From Gigaspora rosea (taxonomy: Eukaryota; Glomeromycota; Glomeromycetes; Diversisporales; Gigasporaceae), in the NCBI GenBank assembly GCA_003550325.1, contig QKWP01000028.1:436530-500529 (forward strand): a stretch of 64,000 nt of DNA, in the 5' to 3' direction. A program made the position numbers and the translations under genes. Positions 23,650 to 35,124 of this stretch are shown one piece after another (position 1 is the stretch's first letter; each line of letters begins with the position of its first letter). The notes beneath the pieces are model-generated. The model was not told where the DNA came from. It did no database searches and worked only from the letters and a program-made list of their open reading frames with translations.

Positions 23650-24923
23650 TCAACTGCAATTTTCATTAGTACAACTTGATGTAATTACAACACTCCTAGT
23701 CATTTCAATACCACTGCTTCTACGGTTATTTTCAGAGGCAGTAGGTGAATATCTATTTCTCCATTTTTCATATATAATATAAAGAATTGTATTTCCTATT
23801 CCACCAAAGCTTACAGAAAGTGTCGCAGCAAGATAAATCCATAAATTTTCATACTAAAAAAAAAAAATGAAATGACGGGTTAGGAAGATTGAGAGTTATA
23901 AAATAAAACAAAAAAACATATAAACAATTATAATCTATATAATTATACATATGTACATGAAAAATTTTAGCTACTAAATAAATCACCACAGGAACCCACT
24001 CTAAAATGACGATTAGAATATAAAAAGTAATTCTTCTTGCAACAATGAAATCAACTTGACCAAATTTTGCACCAAATCTATTAAGGGCATTATATACTTC
24101 CATTAAAGTCATAATATAACAATATAATGTAATGAGTAATATTATAATAATCAATAAAACAGATATTGATGCCGTTATAGTATCAGTGGGGGAAGAAAAA
24201 CACCTATTAAAATTATATAATTAAGTATAGAATACTTCTTTCAAGCTTATAAATTTTGAGTAAAATAAAAACGAAACATTACCAGAATTGACTCTGTCCA
24301 TAATTTTTATCTCCGATCAAGGTTAATATCAAAGATGTTAATATAATAGGTAAAAATAATTTATAATCATATGTTCCTAGGTCAATAACGATTTCTCTAC
24401 ATATTCGAAGATATGTCGTCAACGACAAAGCTCCACTAAGTGTCACGTTACATCCAAAAAGGAAAAATGTTATTCCACCCATAATTTTACATGCTTCCCC
24501 TTGAATCGGAAATTGATGAACGGTTGTATATACCTTATATATTTAGAGGACATATTTAGAGGTATATTAATGGTTATGATATAAATTTTTAGGATTAACT
24601 TAAAGAATACGTACACCATTCACCAAGTTGACGAAAAAGAATAAGAATTCTAATTTATTTAATGATAAAAAAAAAAAAAATTAAATGATTTATGTTTGGT
24701 AAATTTGAAAATTATAAAAAATGTTTTACATACCGCTAAATGCGAAATAAAATGGCACTCTGTGAACCATCGTTAGAGATCTCTTGGTTTTCCACCATAG
24801 TATTGATATCCTCGTAAGAAGGTAAATTAAGGAAACGGCATTAAAAATAGAGAAAATAGTCGCAAGTGGCACAATAATATCTAATCCAGGAGGTTGGAAT
24901 CCCGTGACGGAATTATCAGACAT
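23650..24923 (-). CDS. Seven-transmembrane receptor-like protein (308 aa, 5 exons)
   Basis: Exons: 24923-24734, 24649-24615, 24533-24283, 24203-23957, 23853-23650. All four introns are GT-AG, and the 927 coding bases stay in frame from MSDNSVTG to NENCS-stop. Seven hydrophobic helices are visible: residues ~14-42, 55-80, 94-118, ~130-150, a fifth ending YCYIMTLMEV, a sixth around FYILIVILEWVPVVIYLV, and a seventh SFGGIGNTILYIIYE. A polar Ser-rich tail of ~30 residues follows. Short loops and DLGTYDYKLFLP before helix 4 recall the GPCR-like proteins annotated in Rhizophagus; the ligand is unknown. Placement would be the plasma membrane. It has no operon-type partner; the upstream flank (24924-25600) is AT-rich. 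Splice sites are inferred by eye. Confidence 0.85.
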
Positions 24924-25628
24924 TTTAATATAATAAATAGATTGAATTGGATATAAAAAAAAAAAAAGTTTGCTAGATAAAAAATCTTATATTTGTTTAT
25001 TTTCTTTTTTGTTTCTTTTAAAAAAAGCCATAACTTTATACAGAACTTGCATTTAAAATTTAAAATTGCAGTTCCGTTACTTTATACTTGTAAAAAAGGG
25101 TTATTATATAGAGCGTTGATGTATACATTATTTGTGGATCATTAAAATAAAAGTTTCGGATGATTAGATTTAATAAGTTAAGTGCATGTAGTAGTAATTA
25201 ACATTTTAAATTTGGTCCACTTTTACTATCATGCAGTGTAATGCTTCGTCACACTTGTAAGTTTTCTGTTCATACTTGTGAAACGCAAATTGCATTTTTT
25301 GCCCCATTTGATAATTGTTATAATGCCATTTATAGCAGGGATGGTAAATAACTAAATAACACAGATGGCTCTAATAATAAATGACCAGTCATCAGTCATT
25401 TCCCAGCCAAATGATTTAACAAGGTCATTTACTAAATGATTATTTAATATATACCTTTTAACCAATTAAATACAACGGTTTCATATGCAATTCATAAAGC
25501 AGATATTAGCTAAGGCAAGAAATTAAACAATCAAATATAAACGCACAAGTCAATTATACCAGAGATAATGTAATATCATATAAATGATTGGATTAAATTT
25601 TACAAAATATTTTCATTAATTTTTAATA

Positions 25629-25800
25629 CAATCAGACCTCCCTAAGTGCACGGATTATGTAAATTCTCGCTAAGTGCATGGTATAGTCCGGTCCCAACTT
25701 ATAAGAGCTTTATTATAATTTGCTCTCTATAAATGCACACCCTCTCTAAGTGCACACTTTTTAATTTTTTCATATGGTCCCGAAGGGGTGCATCTGACTG
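25629..25800. mobile_element. TA-flanked pogo-like MITE (172 bp)
   Basis: Starts CAATCAGACCTCCC and ends GCATCTGACTG, with TA on each side (25627-25628 and 25801-25802). It contains repeated CTAAGTGCAC motifs. The CA(G)TCAGAC start and TA target suggest the pogo/Tc1-mariner group. Confidence 0.6.
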
Positions 25801-26262
25801 TAATCAAAAATTAAAAAAAAATTTATTTATTTAGTGTAATTTTGATTTTTACGTATCTTTATACTATAGTAGGTTATTTGACCAATAAAATTATTGCTCG
25901 TGACAAATGATTTAAATGACCTAAGACCTGTTATTACTTGATACTCAGGATAAAATTAAAAAAAAAATGTTACAAAATCGATCTCGTTTTATTCTTTTGC
26001 TCTTGCTGATCAATTTATGGTGCTTTGGTAAAACTCCGGTAGAGCTAAGGAAGTACTTAACGAGGCTTGGGAAATTTTGTTATTTTTTGAATTGATACTT
26101 TTTTTTTGGATTTTTTTACCATCTAGATGAACTGATAATCGTTACTAAAATTAAAAATATTTGTGCCCCGCTAAGCTAATCATTTATCATTAAATTTAAT
26201 CTGTTAATGTGATCGATTTTCACGTTTTCCATCATATTTGATTATTATATTTATTATATACA

Positions 26263-26375
26263 GGCATGTCACTATGTCCAATTGGTTTCAATTTTTTTTG
26301 AACATAAAGTATATCCATTTTCAATTGGACATATGTCCAAAAAAAATTGAAACCAATTGGACATAGTGACATGCC
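26263..26375. repeat. Perfect inverted repeat with ~38-bp arms
   Basis: GGCATGTCACTATGTCCAAT at the left pairs exactly with the complement at 26356-26375, and the pairing extends about 18 more bases on each side. The central loop again contains TGGACATATGTCC. It is probably a small foldback MITE; no TSD is clear. Confidence 0.7.
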
Positions 26376-28111
26376 ATCCTAGATTATATATATTCATTTA
26401 TTAATTGATTTGTATATTTAAAAAGCATTCAGAATCACATGCTTTTTTTATGTGATACATTAACTTTTGTGCTGATAAATAGTTTTTGTTTAATATTTAT
26501 TAAGCTTGGAGATTTTAATTAGTATTATATATCTTAAAAATTTGATTTATCATAATTATTTTCATGCTACGTTTAATAATTAAATACTGTACGATATATC
26601 TCCCCAATTGATACTGATATATGTAGAATTTGTATTATCGAATGATTGACTTGTATGGTAAAATCGATTGTCATTTTTTTTCTCATCTTAAGACTAACTA
26701 TTAAATTTAAAATTATAAGGTAGAATTTTTCCCATGACTCTCATTTCCCCGTATTAGTCTAATTCATTGTCATTTGCCTTCCATAATTTACTATCAAACC
26801 ATATTATCCTTACTTTTTAGTAGTAATATGTACTATTATTATGTATTTTGAGACTACGTTCAGATCTTGGAATATATGCTCAAAAAAAAAAGTGCATATG
26901 TTCTAATTTCTATGGTCACACTTTGAGAAATTAACATGTATATAAGTGCCTACTTTTGCCCTTTAATTGAGCATAACATTCGTTCTCCAAATTCCTTTTT
27001 AAAATGAAGATTACATAAATTCACTTTCTTTTTATAATTAATTCCTGATAAATCATAAATATCAGAATTCCATAAATTATTGCAAGTTTATGTTACCTTA
27101 TCATCGGGGTTAAGCTAGGCACAAAATGTATTAAACTCTGGTAACAGTATTACATGACATGACTAACCAATTTACTATTCTTCATAGAGATGATTATTTC
27201 TAACAAGAGGGGAGGATATAGCGGAAAATTTAGTTAGGATAAGTGTTAGCTTTTTGATGCGGCTAGTAGATTTTTATATATAGATAACAAGAACGAAATT
27301 TATACAGTATGTAGCTTATATACCATTTTTTATCTTATCTAATCATATGTAAAAAAAAAAAAAAAAAAAAAAAAAAGCTGCGTTATATATCCGTCCATCA
27401 ATTGGATGATATGTAGAAACGTTCGGTAATCCAATATAATTATTTCTGTACTTTTTTTTTTTTTTAAAAAAAAAGGTTCTGATCGCTCTTATTGATATGA
27501 TAACAAGTAATTACAATTAATTGTAAATGATAAACTTATCGATCTACGTATTTATTTTACATTATACAAATATTAGCTGAAAAATTCCATTATTTCAATA
27601 AAATATTCTATTATCTTAATTTACCCAAAATAAAGTATTACTAACATTTAATTACGTAAAAACAATAGAATTTTCGTCAATGAATTTATAATCCTAATTT
27701 GTAATGAATCCTCAATTATACTCTTGCCTTATTATAATCATATTATTTACCTGGATGTATAAATAAAAATAATGTGTAGTAATTCTGATCACGAATCTTG
27801 ATTGTAAATTACTACATATTATTTTTATTTATGCATTCAAGCTTCTGGTGGAAAAATCATGGGTCGCGGTCGATCTTAAAAAGTTCGTGCTGGTCGACCG
27901 GGCCAACCTTTTTTGCTAGAACAATTTTTCTAATCAGGATTAGTTTTAATATCAAATGTGTAGAAAGCCATTGGGTTATTCATTGGCAAGAAAGCCATCA
28001 GATCATTCCTTACCAAGAAAGCCATTGGGTTATTCCTTGCCAAAATTCTAACGATATTAACAATACTAAATTATTTAGTTTTTATTCATTTTATCTTTGA
28101 GAAATTATAAC

Positions 28112-28371
28112 ATGTTACTGTAGAATTAATTTTGGTAATGTATATGTACCGAATACGAACATCCTTGATTTATACTACGCTTGATTTGCACCGGGTTATA
28201 TTTCAAGGTTATTTTGTTGTGGTATTTTGTAGGAGACCAGGATGTTACTGTAGTAATTAATTTTGGTAATGTATATGTACCGAATACGAACATCCTTGAT
28301 TTATACTACGCTTGATTTGTACCGGGTTATATTTCAAGGTTATTTTGTTGTGGTATTTTGTAGGAGACCAG
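28112..28371. repeat. 130-bp tandem duplication
   Basis: The unit beginning ATGTTACTGTAG at 28112 is repeated almost exactly from 28242. Its right copy abuts the hAT element at 28381. Confidence 0.9.
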
Positions 28372-28380
28372 GGTACAAAT

Positions 28381-29507
28381 CAGAGATGGCACCGAAACAT
28401 TTTTTGGCAATTCCGAAAGTTTTGGGTTTCGGATTATAGCTTCCGAAACCTTATCCGAAACTCGAAACCTCAACCGAAACCCGAAACCTTGACCGAAACC
28501 CGAAACCTCAACCGAAACCCCGAAACTGCCAAAACATCAATAATTTATTTGTTTATTCTCTCCAAAGTTGGCGCCGAAACCCTTTTGCGCCAAATCCGAA
28601 AGTTTCAGGCTTCGGATTATAACTTCCGAAACCTTATACGAAACTCGAAACCTCACTTGACACCTGAAACCTCATTCGAAACCCGAAACCTCACCTGAAC
28701 ACCAAAAACTAGCCAATCTTCCATATACATTTATTGCATTAATGTATTATATATCTCTTTCAAATGCACTGATGTATGCTATGTATCTTTTCAATATACA
28801 TTAAACGCATTGATGTATGTTATATATCTCCTTAAAGAATACAATAAAATTTGAATATCAGCGCTATTTGGGCCGGAATGCATCCAACAATTTATTGCAT
28901 GCGTACAGTCTTTTTTGTTGTTATGATTCACAAGTATGCATGAAAGGTATAATTCCGGAGTTTATATTCTGACAATCAAGGTTGCTTTTGCAAGCATCAG
29001 TTTTTTTATCTTTACTAATAATTAATTAGTTCCATATCTACTAATGATAGAATTAATAAGTTACTGCAGAATTAAATAAATTGTTGGTATCAAATGTCAT
29101 TAAATACTTATCAATTCATCATTGGCAATTTTTTCTATCGCCCTAGAATTTGAAATCAGTTGTGATAACGGTATGATATTAAAAATAAAGTTAACCAGCT
29201 TTAAAAAACCCGAACAAACCGAGGCAGTGAAAAAAACATAATTAAGAAATGATCTATAAAATGTTATAATTTATTCAAAAATAATTTTACATTTTGGGTT
29301 CATTAAAAATAAATCAACTTTATATTAAATTTTAAAGGCTTCAATATTATATTTTTGAGTTTCGGATTATAGGTTTGGGTTTCGGATTATAGTTTCGGGG
29401 TTTCGGGTTTCGGGGTTTCGATTTTTTTTAAAAAATCCGAAACTAGTTTCGGATTAGAGCCCTTCCGAAACTAGTTTCGGGTAGGTTTCGTTTCGACGCC
29501 ATGTTTG
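28381..29507. mobile_element. Non-autonomous hAT element (1.1 kb), TSD GTACAAAT
   Basis: Ends are CAGAGATGGCACCGAAAC and the complement of CAAACATGGCGTCGAAAC. The perfect 8-bp TSD GTACAAAT lies at 28373-28380 and 29508-29515. Arrays of CCGAAACC motifs (28385-28690) on the left and GGTTTCGG motifs (29355-29490) on the right face each other. The 28312-28698 open frame is this repeat, not a gene. Confidence 0.9.
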
Positions 29508-30381
29508 GTACAAATCAATGATCATTTAATATTACAATTTTTTTTTCCTCATGGATTAATGTACACTCTTCACATAATACTAGAGTGTAACTTATTATAA
29601 TTAGCAGAACTATGTATGTGAGATCATAACCTCTTCAATCTTTTTCTGCGATTTGCCTCTGATCGTTGCTTTTAAAATTAATGTGGTAACAAACTCATTG
29701 ATTTTGAGTCTTGCTCGTGACCTTCCACATTCCTTTTGAAAAGATTTTCGTAAATTATAACAGCTTGATACGTAAGTATCGAGGCAGCTTTGGTCCGAAT
29801 CATCGACTATCTGATCTAGTGATACGGGTTGATCCCAAAGACTTGGGCCGCCCGACCGACAAAATTACTCGGGTCGGTCGACCGGGTCGACCATATTATT
29901 AAAAAATTTTTAGTCAATCCAGAATCACCAAAATTCCTATAATATGATTTCCTAACGGTAATTTCGGTAATTTTACTGAACAAATTACCATATCTCAAAA
30001 AATTCATGCTCGCCATACATGTGTTTATGTTGGCTGACTGTATATCATCCCGAAAATTTTCCAATATTACACTATCTTTTCTTTGATTCTGACTTAATGC
30101 TGGCTGAATCTATTATAATTCCACAACTTATATCAATGATCTTAGTAACTTACCATTTGATAATTGTCAGTCGTTAAGTCAACTGCGGAATTAAGTCCTT
30201 AAAAATTATTTAACGGCCCGACAAGAAATAAAAATAATTAGTCAGTAAGAAAAGCTCCTATTCGTCCATTGAACCAAGGAAGATTAATTTGAATTAGTTT
30301 ATTGATGGTCGGTTTGCTAATTATTGGTGATTTCTGGTAAAATTAAAGCGGACAAAAGATAAAAAGATTGAAAATTAATTA

Positions 30382-30611
30382 CAGCTGATTTGAAAATTAG
30401 TGGGACACTTGAAAAATTTTCTTGTTTTTGAAACCTTTCGGTTTCGTCTTTTGAATCATCTAACTTTTCAGAAACATGTAACAGTCTTCGGAACTTCGGT
30501 CCGATAATGGCAATGTGATTTCCGAAGAGTTATATTATTCATAAGACGAAAACGAAAGGTTTCAAAAGCGAGAAAATTTTTCAAGTGTCCCACTAATTTT
30601 CAAATCGGCTG
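30382..30611. mobile_element. TA-flanked MITE, CAGCTGATTTGAAAATTAG family
   Basis: TIRs of about 45 bp begin CAGCTGATTTGAAAATTAGT, with TA at 30380-30381 and 30612-30613. A second full copy is at 56702-56950 and a partial end lies at 55205-55265. Confidence 0.8.
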
Positions 30612-30740
30612 TAATTTAAAATCCAAACTTATCTTATTCGGCCCGCTGTTATGCTCAATTTTCTTATTTTTAGCTAGTATTATTTTTTTATCGTCATGTA
30701 TTTCTTATTTTGGCGTAGTCTGTGGCTTGGTTGGGTGATT

Positions 30741-30850
30741 GAATCTCCAAACGGGATATCAAAGCTCCAAACGGGAGATCAAAGCTCCGAACGGGAGATC
30801 AAAGCTCCAAACGGGAGATCAAATCTCCAATAGAGAGATTAAAGCTCCCA
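30741..30850. repeat. 20-bp minisatellite, ~5 units
   Basis: Units AAAGCTCCAAACGGGAGATC. A TATATAAAGG motif follows at 30864-30873, and an AATAAAG about 110 bases later. The arrangement looks like a promoter followed by a polyadenylation signal, as in a solo LTR, but no paired LTR or boundary repeat was found. Confidence 0.6.
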
Positions 30851-31369
30851 TACGAATTAAGAGTATATAAAGGCTTAGTTTCTGCTTAGGAGAGGAGGAG
30901 ACGAGTAGTTAACGATTGCATATAGTATTTAGTATTAATGTGATAATCCAATGTATTGATTTATATTAATAAAGATAAAACTTTATAACCCGTAACTATG
31001 TGTGTTAGTTTATTGTTTTAAGCCATTTACTTTTGTTCACGATCAAACTAAACCGGCACAATTTCATCAAGCTCTCCCAACCGATCGTAACACCGTCCAG
31101 CCCGTGAAGATGTAGGTCGACCCTCAGCCCGCCAGCTCGCACGGCCGATGGGCGGGGTCAACCCGTATCACTAATCCGATCAATCCCGGTTACAGTCACA
31201 TGTTCATCAATCGATCGAACGTAAGAATGAGGCAATCGGGTGATTAGTAATTTAATCAGTGATGAAAGTACCGAATTTTCACGAAATAACGGGCATGAGC
31301 GTTATTTAGAAAATTGTGCCCCTAAAATAGTATGCGAGGCTTCAAAATAGCCCCATGCGTGTCTCCAAA

Positions 31370-31612
31370 TGGGATCTTTGCTAACAAAATGACCTTCCAA
31401 GGCTATGTTGATTTTGTGAATAAAATCAAATTTGCCAGCCATCTAGTAATCCAATTTGAATGTATTTTTTTTTTTTTAAATTGTAGATTCTATTGAGATT
31501 TACAAAATAAAAAAATGTTTATTCAAATTGGATTACTAGATGGCTGGCAAATTTGATTTTTATTCACAAAATCAACATAGCCTCGGAGGTCATTTTAATA
31601 GCAAAGATCCCA
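31370..31612. repeat. Foldback element with ~100-bp arms
   Basis: TGGGATCTTTGC at the left pairs with GCAAAGATCCCA at the right. The arms are nearly identical through CCAGCCATCTAGTAATCCAA. The loop is T-rich. No TSD is evident. Confidence 0.75.
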
Positions 31613-31859
31613 AATAATGTGCACCCCATATATACAGTATCTGTGATATAAGTACCAGTTTTCTCTTTGCACAGCTACTTATATATAACGCATATGGCTG
31701 TTGTTTGGAAAAACAGGTTGATTAAAAAATCAATCCTTGTCTCGAAATAATGCCCATGTGCAACGAGCAGGTGGGCGTTATTTCGCAAAAATACAGTATG
31801 AACATTGCAAATTAGTATCGTTATTACGAACAATTGATTAAGCATGTAATAGTTTCATA

Positions 31860-32412
31860 TGGTGCCAGTGGCTTTAAACCTCCAATCACGTGACTTTGTT
31901 CACTTTTGCTTAAAGTCATGTGATATAAGTATATCCAATCAAAATGTGCAGTTGGCTCTTTTTTTTTTTTTAGAGAGCGACTTTTACCTTCTATCTAGAA
32001 AGTATTTGTATTTTAAAGAGAGATTTTATTTATTTATTTTTCTGTTAAATAGTGAATAATAAATAGTAAATAATGATAATGCTTTACTTTTTTTTTTTGA
32101 GGGCAAATTTTTTTGACAGCCCAAAAAAGTGGTGTCACGTGACCATAATGCTGCATTCTGATTGGGTTGAATTAAAAAACATATACATTCACATTTTTAC
32201 AATTTACTAATAAATTGTCAATTTTTAAAAGCCTACTGCTCTACCAGTTTAGCTTTAAATTAGCTTTAAATTAAAATCTAAACCACAGTTTTATTCTTTA
32301 GATTATAAGGAACAAAACTTGTGGATTGGTTTTACATTTTATAAATTTTTGAAAGAGGAGTAGTATTTTTTGTAAAGCTATTTTTTATAGAGATTTAAAG
32401 CCACTGGCACCA
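31860..32412. mobile_element. TA-flanked MITE (553 bp)
   Basis: Starts TGGTGCCAGTGGCTTTAAA and ends TTTAAAGCCACTGGCACCA, a perfect 19-bp TIR, with TA on both sides. The interior includes TCACGTGAC motifs. The open frame at 31859-32059 lies wholly in this repeat and is not a gene. Confidence 0.85.
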
Positions 32413-32892
32413 TAGTATATTAGTAGTGATGTAACCCGGGTTGGAGTCATCTGGGTCACCTGCGGGTGGGTGGGTGACGGAGGTCGAGTTGTAGCAACCC
32501 GGGTGGAACAGGTGGGTTAATCCAACGGGTCAACCCGCGGGTTGACCCGTTGGATTCGAGATAGCAGGACGAGCTTAATTCTGATTTGTTAATCACCAGA
32601 TGTATCATCATATATACCCTGCATATATTATCCGACTTTAAATGAGTTGTCTGATATGAAAATGAAACCTTTACTTTACCTTTATACACTAAAACAGACA
32701 AACTTGAAAGGCAGTTAAAATAATAATAGCATGTTAGAGCAGTAACTTATATAGCTGATTAAATCGTTTTTCAGATATTATTCTATATCGTGTAATTATT
32801 TGTTGTCTCTATTCTATCTAATATATTACGCAGATTTTATAAATTATTCGACAATATAAACGGGTCACGTTAATCGATATAAGTAGAAAAGT

Positions 32893-33840
32893 TAGTGCTC
32901 GTACCTGGATAACTTTTTATCCAAAAGGTTGTAACCTTTAACAAAATTTAATAACCTATTCAAATAAAAGGATAACGATTATATCTGGGTAAGATATTTA
33001 TATGATTGTTGATTTATATATACAGTATTAATGCATAAAAAAAAATTAGAAAAATAAATAAATAAATAAATCAAACCGAATAAAAATGGCTCATCTAAAT
33101 ATTATATGCTAACTTTTTCATACATTAAGAGAATAGTTCTAATATTCATATATATTTAACAATGTAATTATTTCTCTGCGTAGAACACATGTTTTTCGGC
33201 AATAGCAGGAATCTGGTCTGGTGTCAGGTCTAGAAGATAATTACTAATTTTTTTTTAAACAAACATAAATTTATCTTTTTTGACATAAAAAACTTGCATC
33301 CCCAAGTTATTCCTATTTTGTTTAGGCATGAGAAGTTCTGTTACGCCAATATAAAAAAATAATGATGAAACAATAAAAGAATAATTCTTTATATATATTA
33401 TTAATGAAAAAATCAATATAATTATTAATAAGTAATTATTATCAGTAATTTATTACATTGCTGTGCATTTCACAATCGTTGAAAATTGAGAAAGAACGCA
33501 TGAATTAAATACAGAAATAATGTGAAACAATAAGTAATTATTATTATATTTACAAAAAACTGAAAGCCAGTATAAGTTTAAAGTGTTAATTAATTTATAT
33601 CACCTATTAAATAAATATAATAAACAAACAAAATATTAAAATCATGTTCTTATTTAAAATACATTAAGTTTTACACCAAGTGATACTTGTATATACGCAA
33701 ATTAAAATTTTTATTATAATTGTATTTTACCCTATATTATCCTATATTATTATATCTTAAGTTAACCGGATACCTCAATATCCTAACAGTTAACCAGTTA
33801 ACTGGTTATTGTACCCTAGGGTTCTAGGATACGACCACTA
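32893..33840. mobile_element. Non-autonomous hAT element, TAGTGCTCGTACC family (948 bp)
   Basis: Starts TAGTGCTCGTACCTGG and ends GATACGACCACTA. The perfect 8-bp TSD AGAAAAGT lies at 32885-32892 and 33841-33848. Subterminal CCGGATA/TATCCGG-like and GTTAACC motifs recur. A longer relative is at 60597-62445. It is nested in the 32424-38680 transposon. Confidence 0.9.
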
Positions 33841-33859
33841 AGAAAAGTAGGTTGTAGGG

Positions 33860-34520
33860 TCACATTACTCAATAAAGTTGGGTCATTTTACTCAATAAAA
33901 GTCGGGTTATGTTACTCAATAAAAGTTGGGCCAAGTTTCTCAATAGATAGAAAGTTTGCGCCACATGACTTCCGCGAACAAATCTAACCTCGATCAGATC
34001 AATGCTGGAATACATCTAGCTTATTAACCAGAGTCACTGGACCTACGTGCTCAACTTTTCAAAAAAATCTGGTCAATAGCTGTCCGACAATTCAAAAATA
34101 AAAATTTAAAATCTCCCAATTCCTGATCACTATTACTTTTACTTTCCCAACCACCCGTTTATTTTCGAAAAGAATTTACTCGAACACAAATTACAAGCGT
34201 GCTTTTTCCAGAAATTCCTGAAGTTTCGTGACTTCTTGTCAGAATGCTCACTGTTTACCTTTCGCGCTTAGTGTTATAATATCTTTGCCTATATGTCCCA
34301 TACATATTAATATAATATATTTACTCTGTTTTGTCATGTGCATATCATCATGATGCATCGTTTCATCAAGATACATCATTTCGTCATGTGCATATCATCG
34401 TGATGCATCGTTTCATCGTATGCATATCGTTGTGATGCATTGGTCATCACGCATACGATCGTTATGCATCAATCATTATACTTGCCATCATTATGCATAT
34501 CATCGTTAAGTTATACATCT
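33860..34520. repeat. Two minisatellites upstream of the transposase
   Basis: 33870-33945 holds about three units of GTTGGGTCATTTTACTCAATAA. 34330-34500 holds degenerate units of CATCGTGATGCATCGTTTCAT. A TATAAAAACGGG motif follows near 34596. Confidence 0.65.
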
Positions 34521-34755
34521 TGAGTTTCGTGATCGAAGCAAATATCTAAAGACTAAAGATAAGCATTAGTGATTAGTGATTAGTAAATTAGAAAGATATA
34601 AAAACGGGACAAACAAGAGCATTGTAAAAACAGAATTCGGATCAAAAAAACTTATCTTAATAAAATTTATAAAAATTCTCTTAAAACCCAATACACCTTT
34701 TGTATATTATAATCGAATATTTCGATTACAATAAATTAAAAAAGAAGGCTGTTAA

Positions 34756-35024
34756 ATATCGCAGGTTAATATAATTGGCCAATTAGATCACAGGATCTTG
34801 TGTAACAAAACGAACGAAAAATTAGAAAAATTACAAAACAATTCAAAATTTTTAAATAACTTGAAATTTCATTATGTAAACTAGTCTTGGGCTTCTAATT
34901 AAAAGTTTTTAGTGCTTAATTTTGCATATATATATGCACCCTCTAACCTAATATTAATACTAGTTCAGACCCTAACCCTAACTAATAATCATTTTGATTT
35001 TTTTTAAATATTAACCTGCGATAT
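34756..35024. mobile_element. TIR element (269 bp) upstream of the transposase
   Basis: A perfect 17-bp inverted repeat, ATATCGCAGGTTAATAT and its complement, bounds this stretch. The interior contains CCCTAACCCTAAC near 34972. No clear TSD. Confidence 0.6.
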
Positions 35025-35124
35025 CGCAACCTGCTAAATTTATCAAAATCCTTAAAAAATATATAAATAAAAAATAAACCAAGTTAATAACCTATTATAA
35101 ATTTTTGATCAAATTAACCTATAG

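Larger units (their letters stand above)
24924..28111. other. Gene-poor spacer with two small elements
   Basis: Apart from the elements at 25629-25800 and 26263-26375, I see AT-rich sequence only. A TAAATGACC-type patch at 25338-25450 and 25895-25925 resembles the ends of the 20713-22990 family. An A run lies at 27352-27376. The stretch 27850-27930 is a scrap of GGTCGACC family sequence. Small open frames here have no recognisable content. Confidence 0.4.
29817..31173. mobile_element. Non-autonomous hAT element, TAGTGATACGGGT family, copy 3 (1.36 kb)
   Basis: Starts TAGTGATACGGGTTGATC and ends GGGTCAACCCGTATCACTA. Flanks ATCTGATC (29809-29816) and ATCCGATC (31174-31181) are an 8-bp TSD with one mismatch. 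GGTCGACC-type motifs cluster at both ends. The interior differs from copies 1 and 2 and includes a TA-flanked MITE (30382-30611), a 20-bp minisatellite and a promoter-like stretch. Confidence 0.8.

Noticed and set aside
28312-28698. 128-codon open frame
   Set aside because: It reads the CCGAAACC minisatellite (ETLTETRNLNRN type) at the left end of the hAT element 28381-29507.
34321-34500. CRISPR-like array of CATCGTGATGCATCG units
   Set aside because: Units are degenerate and without unique spacers, in a eukaryotic context; a minisatellite.
33852-34735. Solo LTR bounded by TGTA...TACA
   Set aside because: The flanking five bases do not match, and the 5' part is a simple minisatellite.
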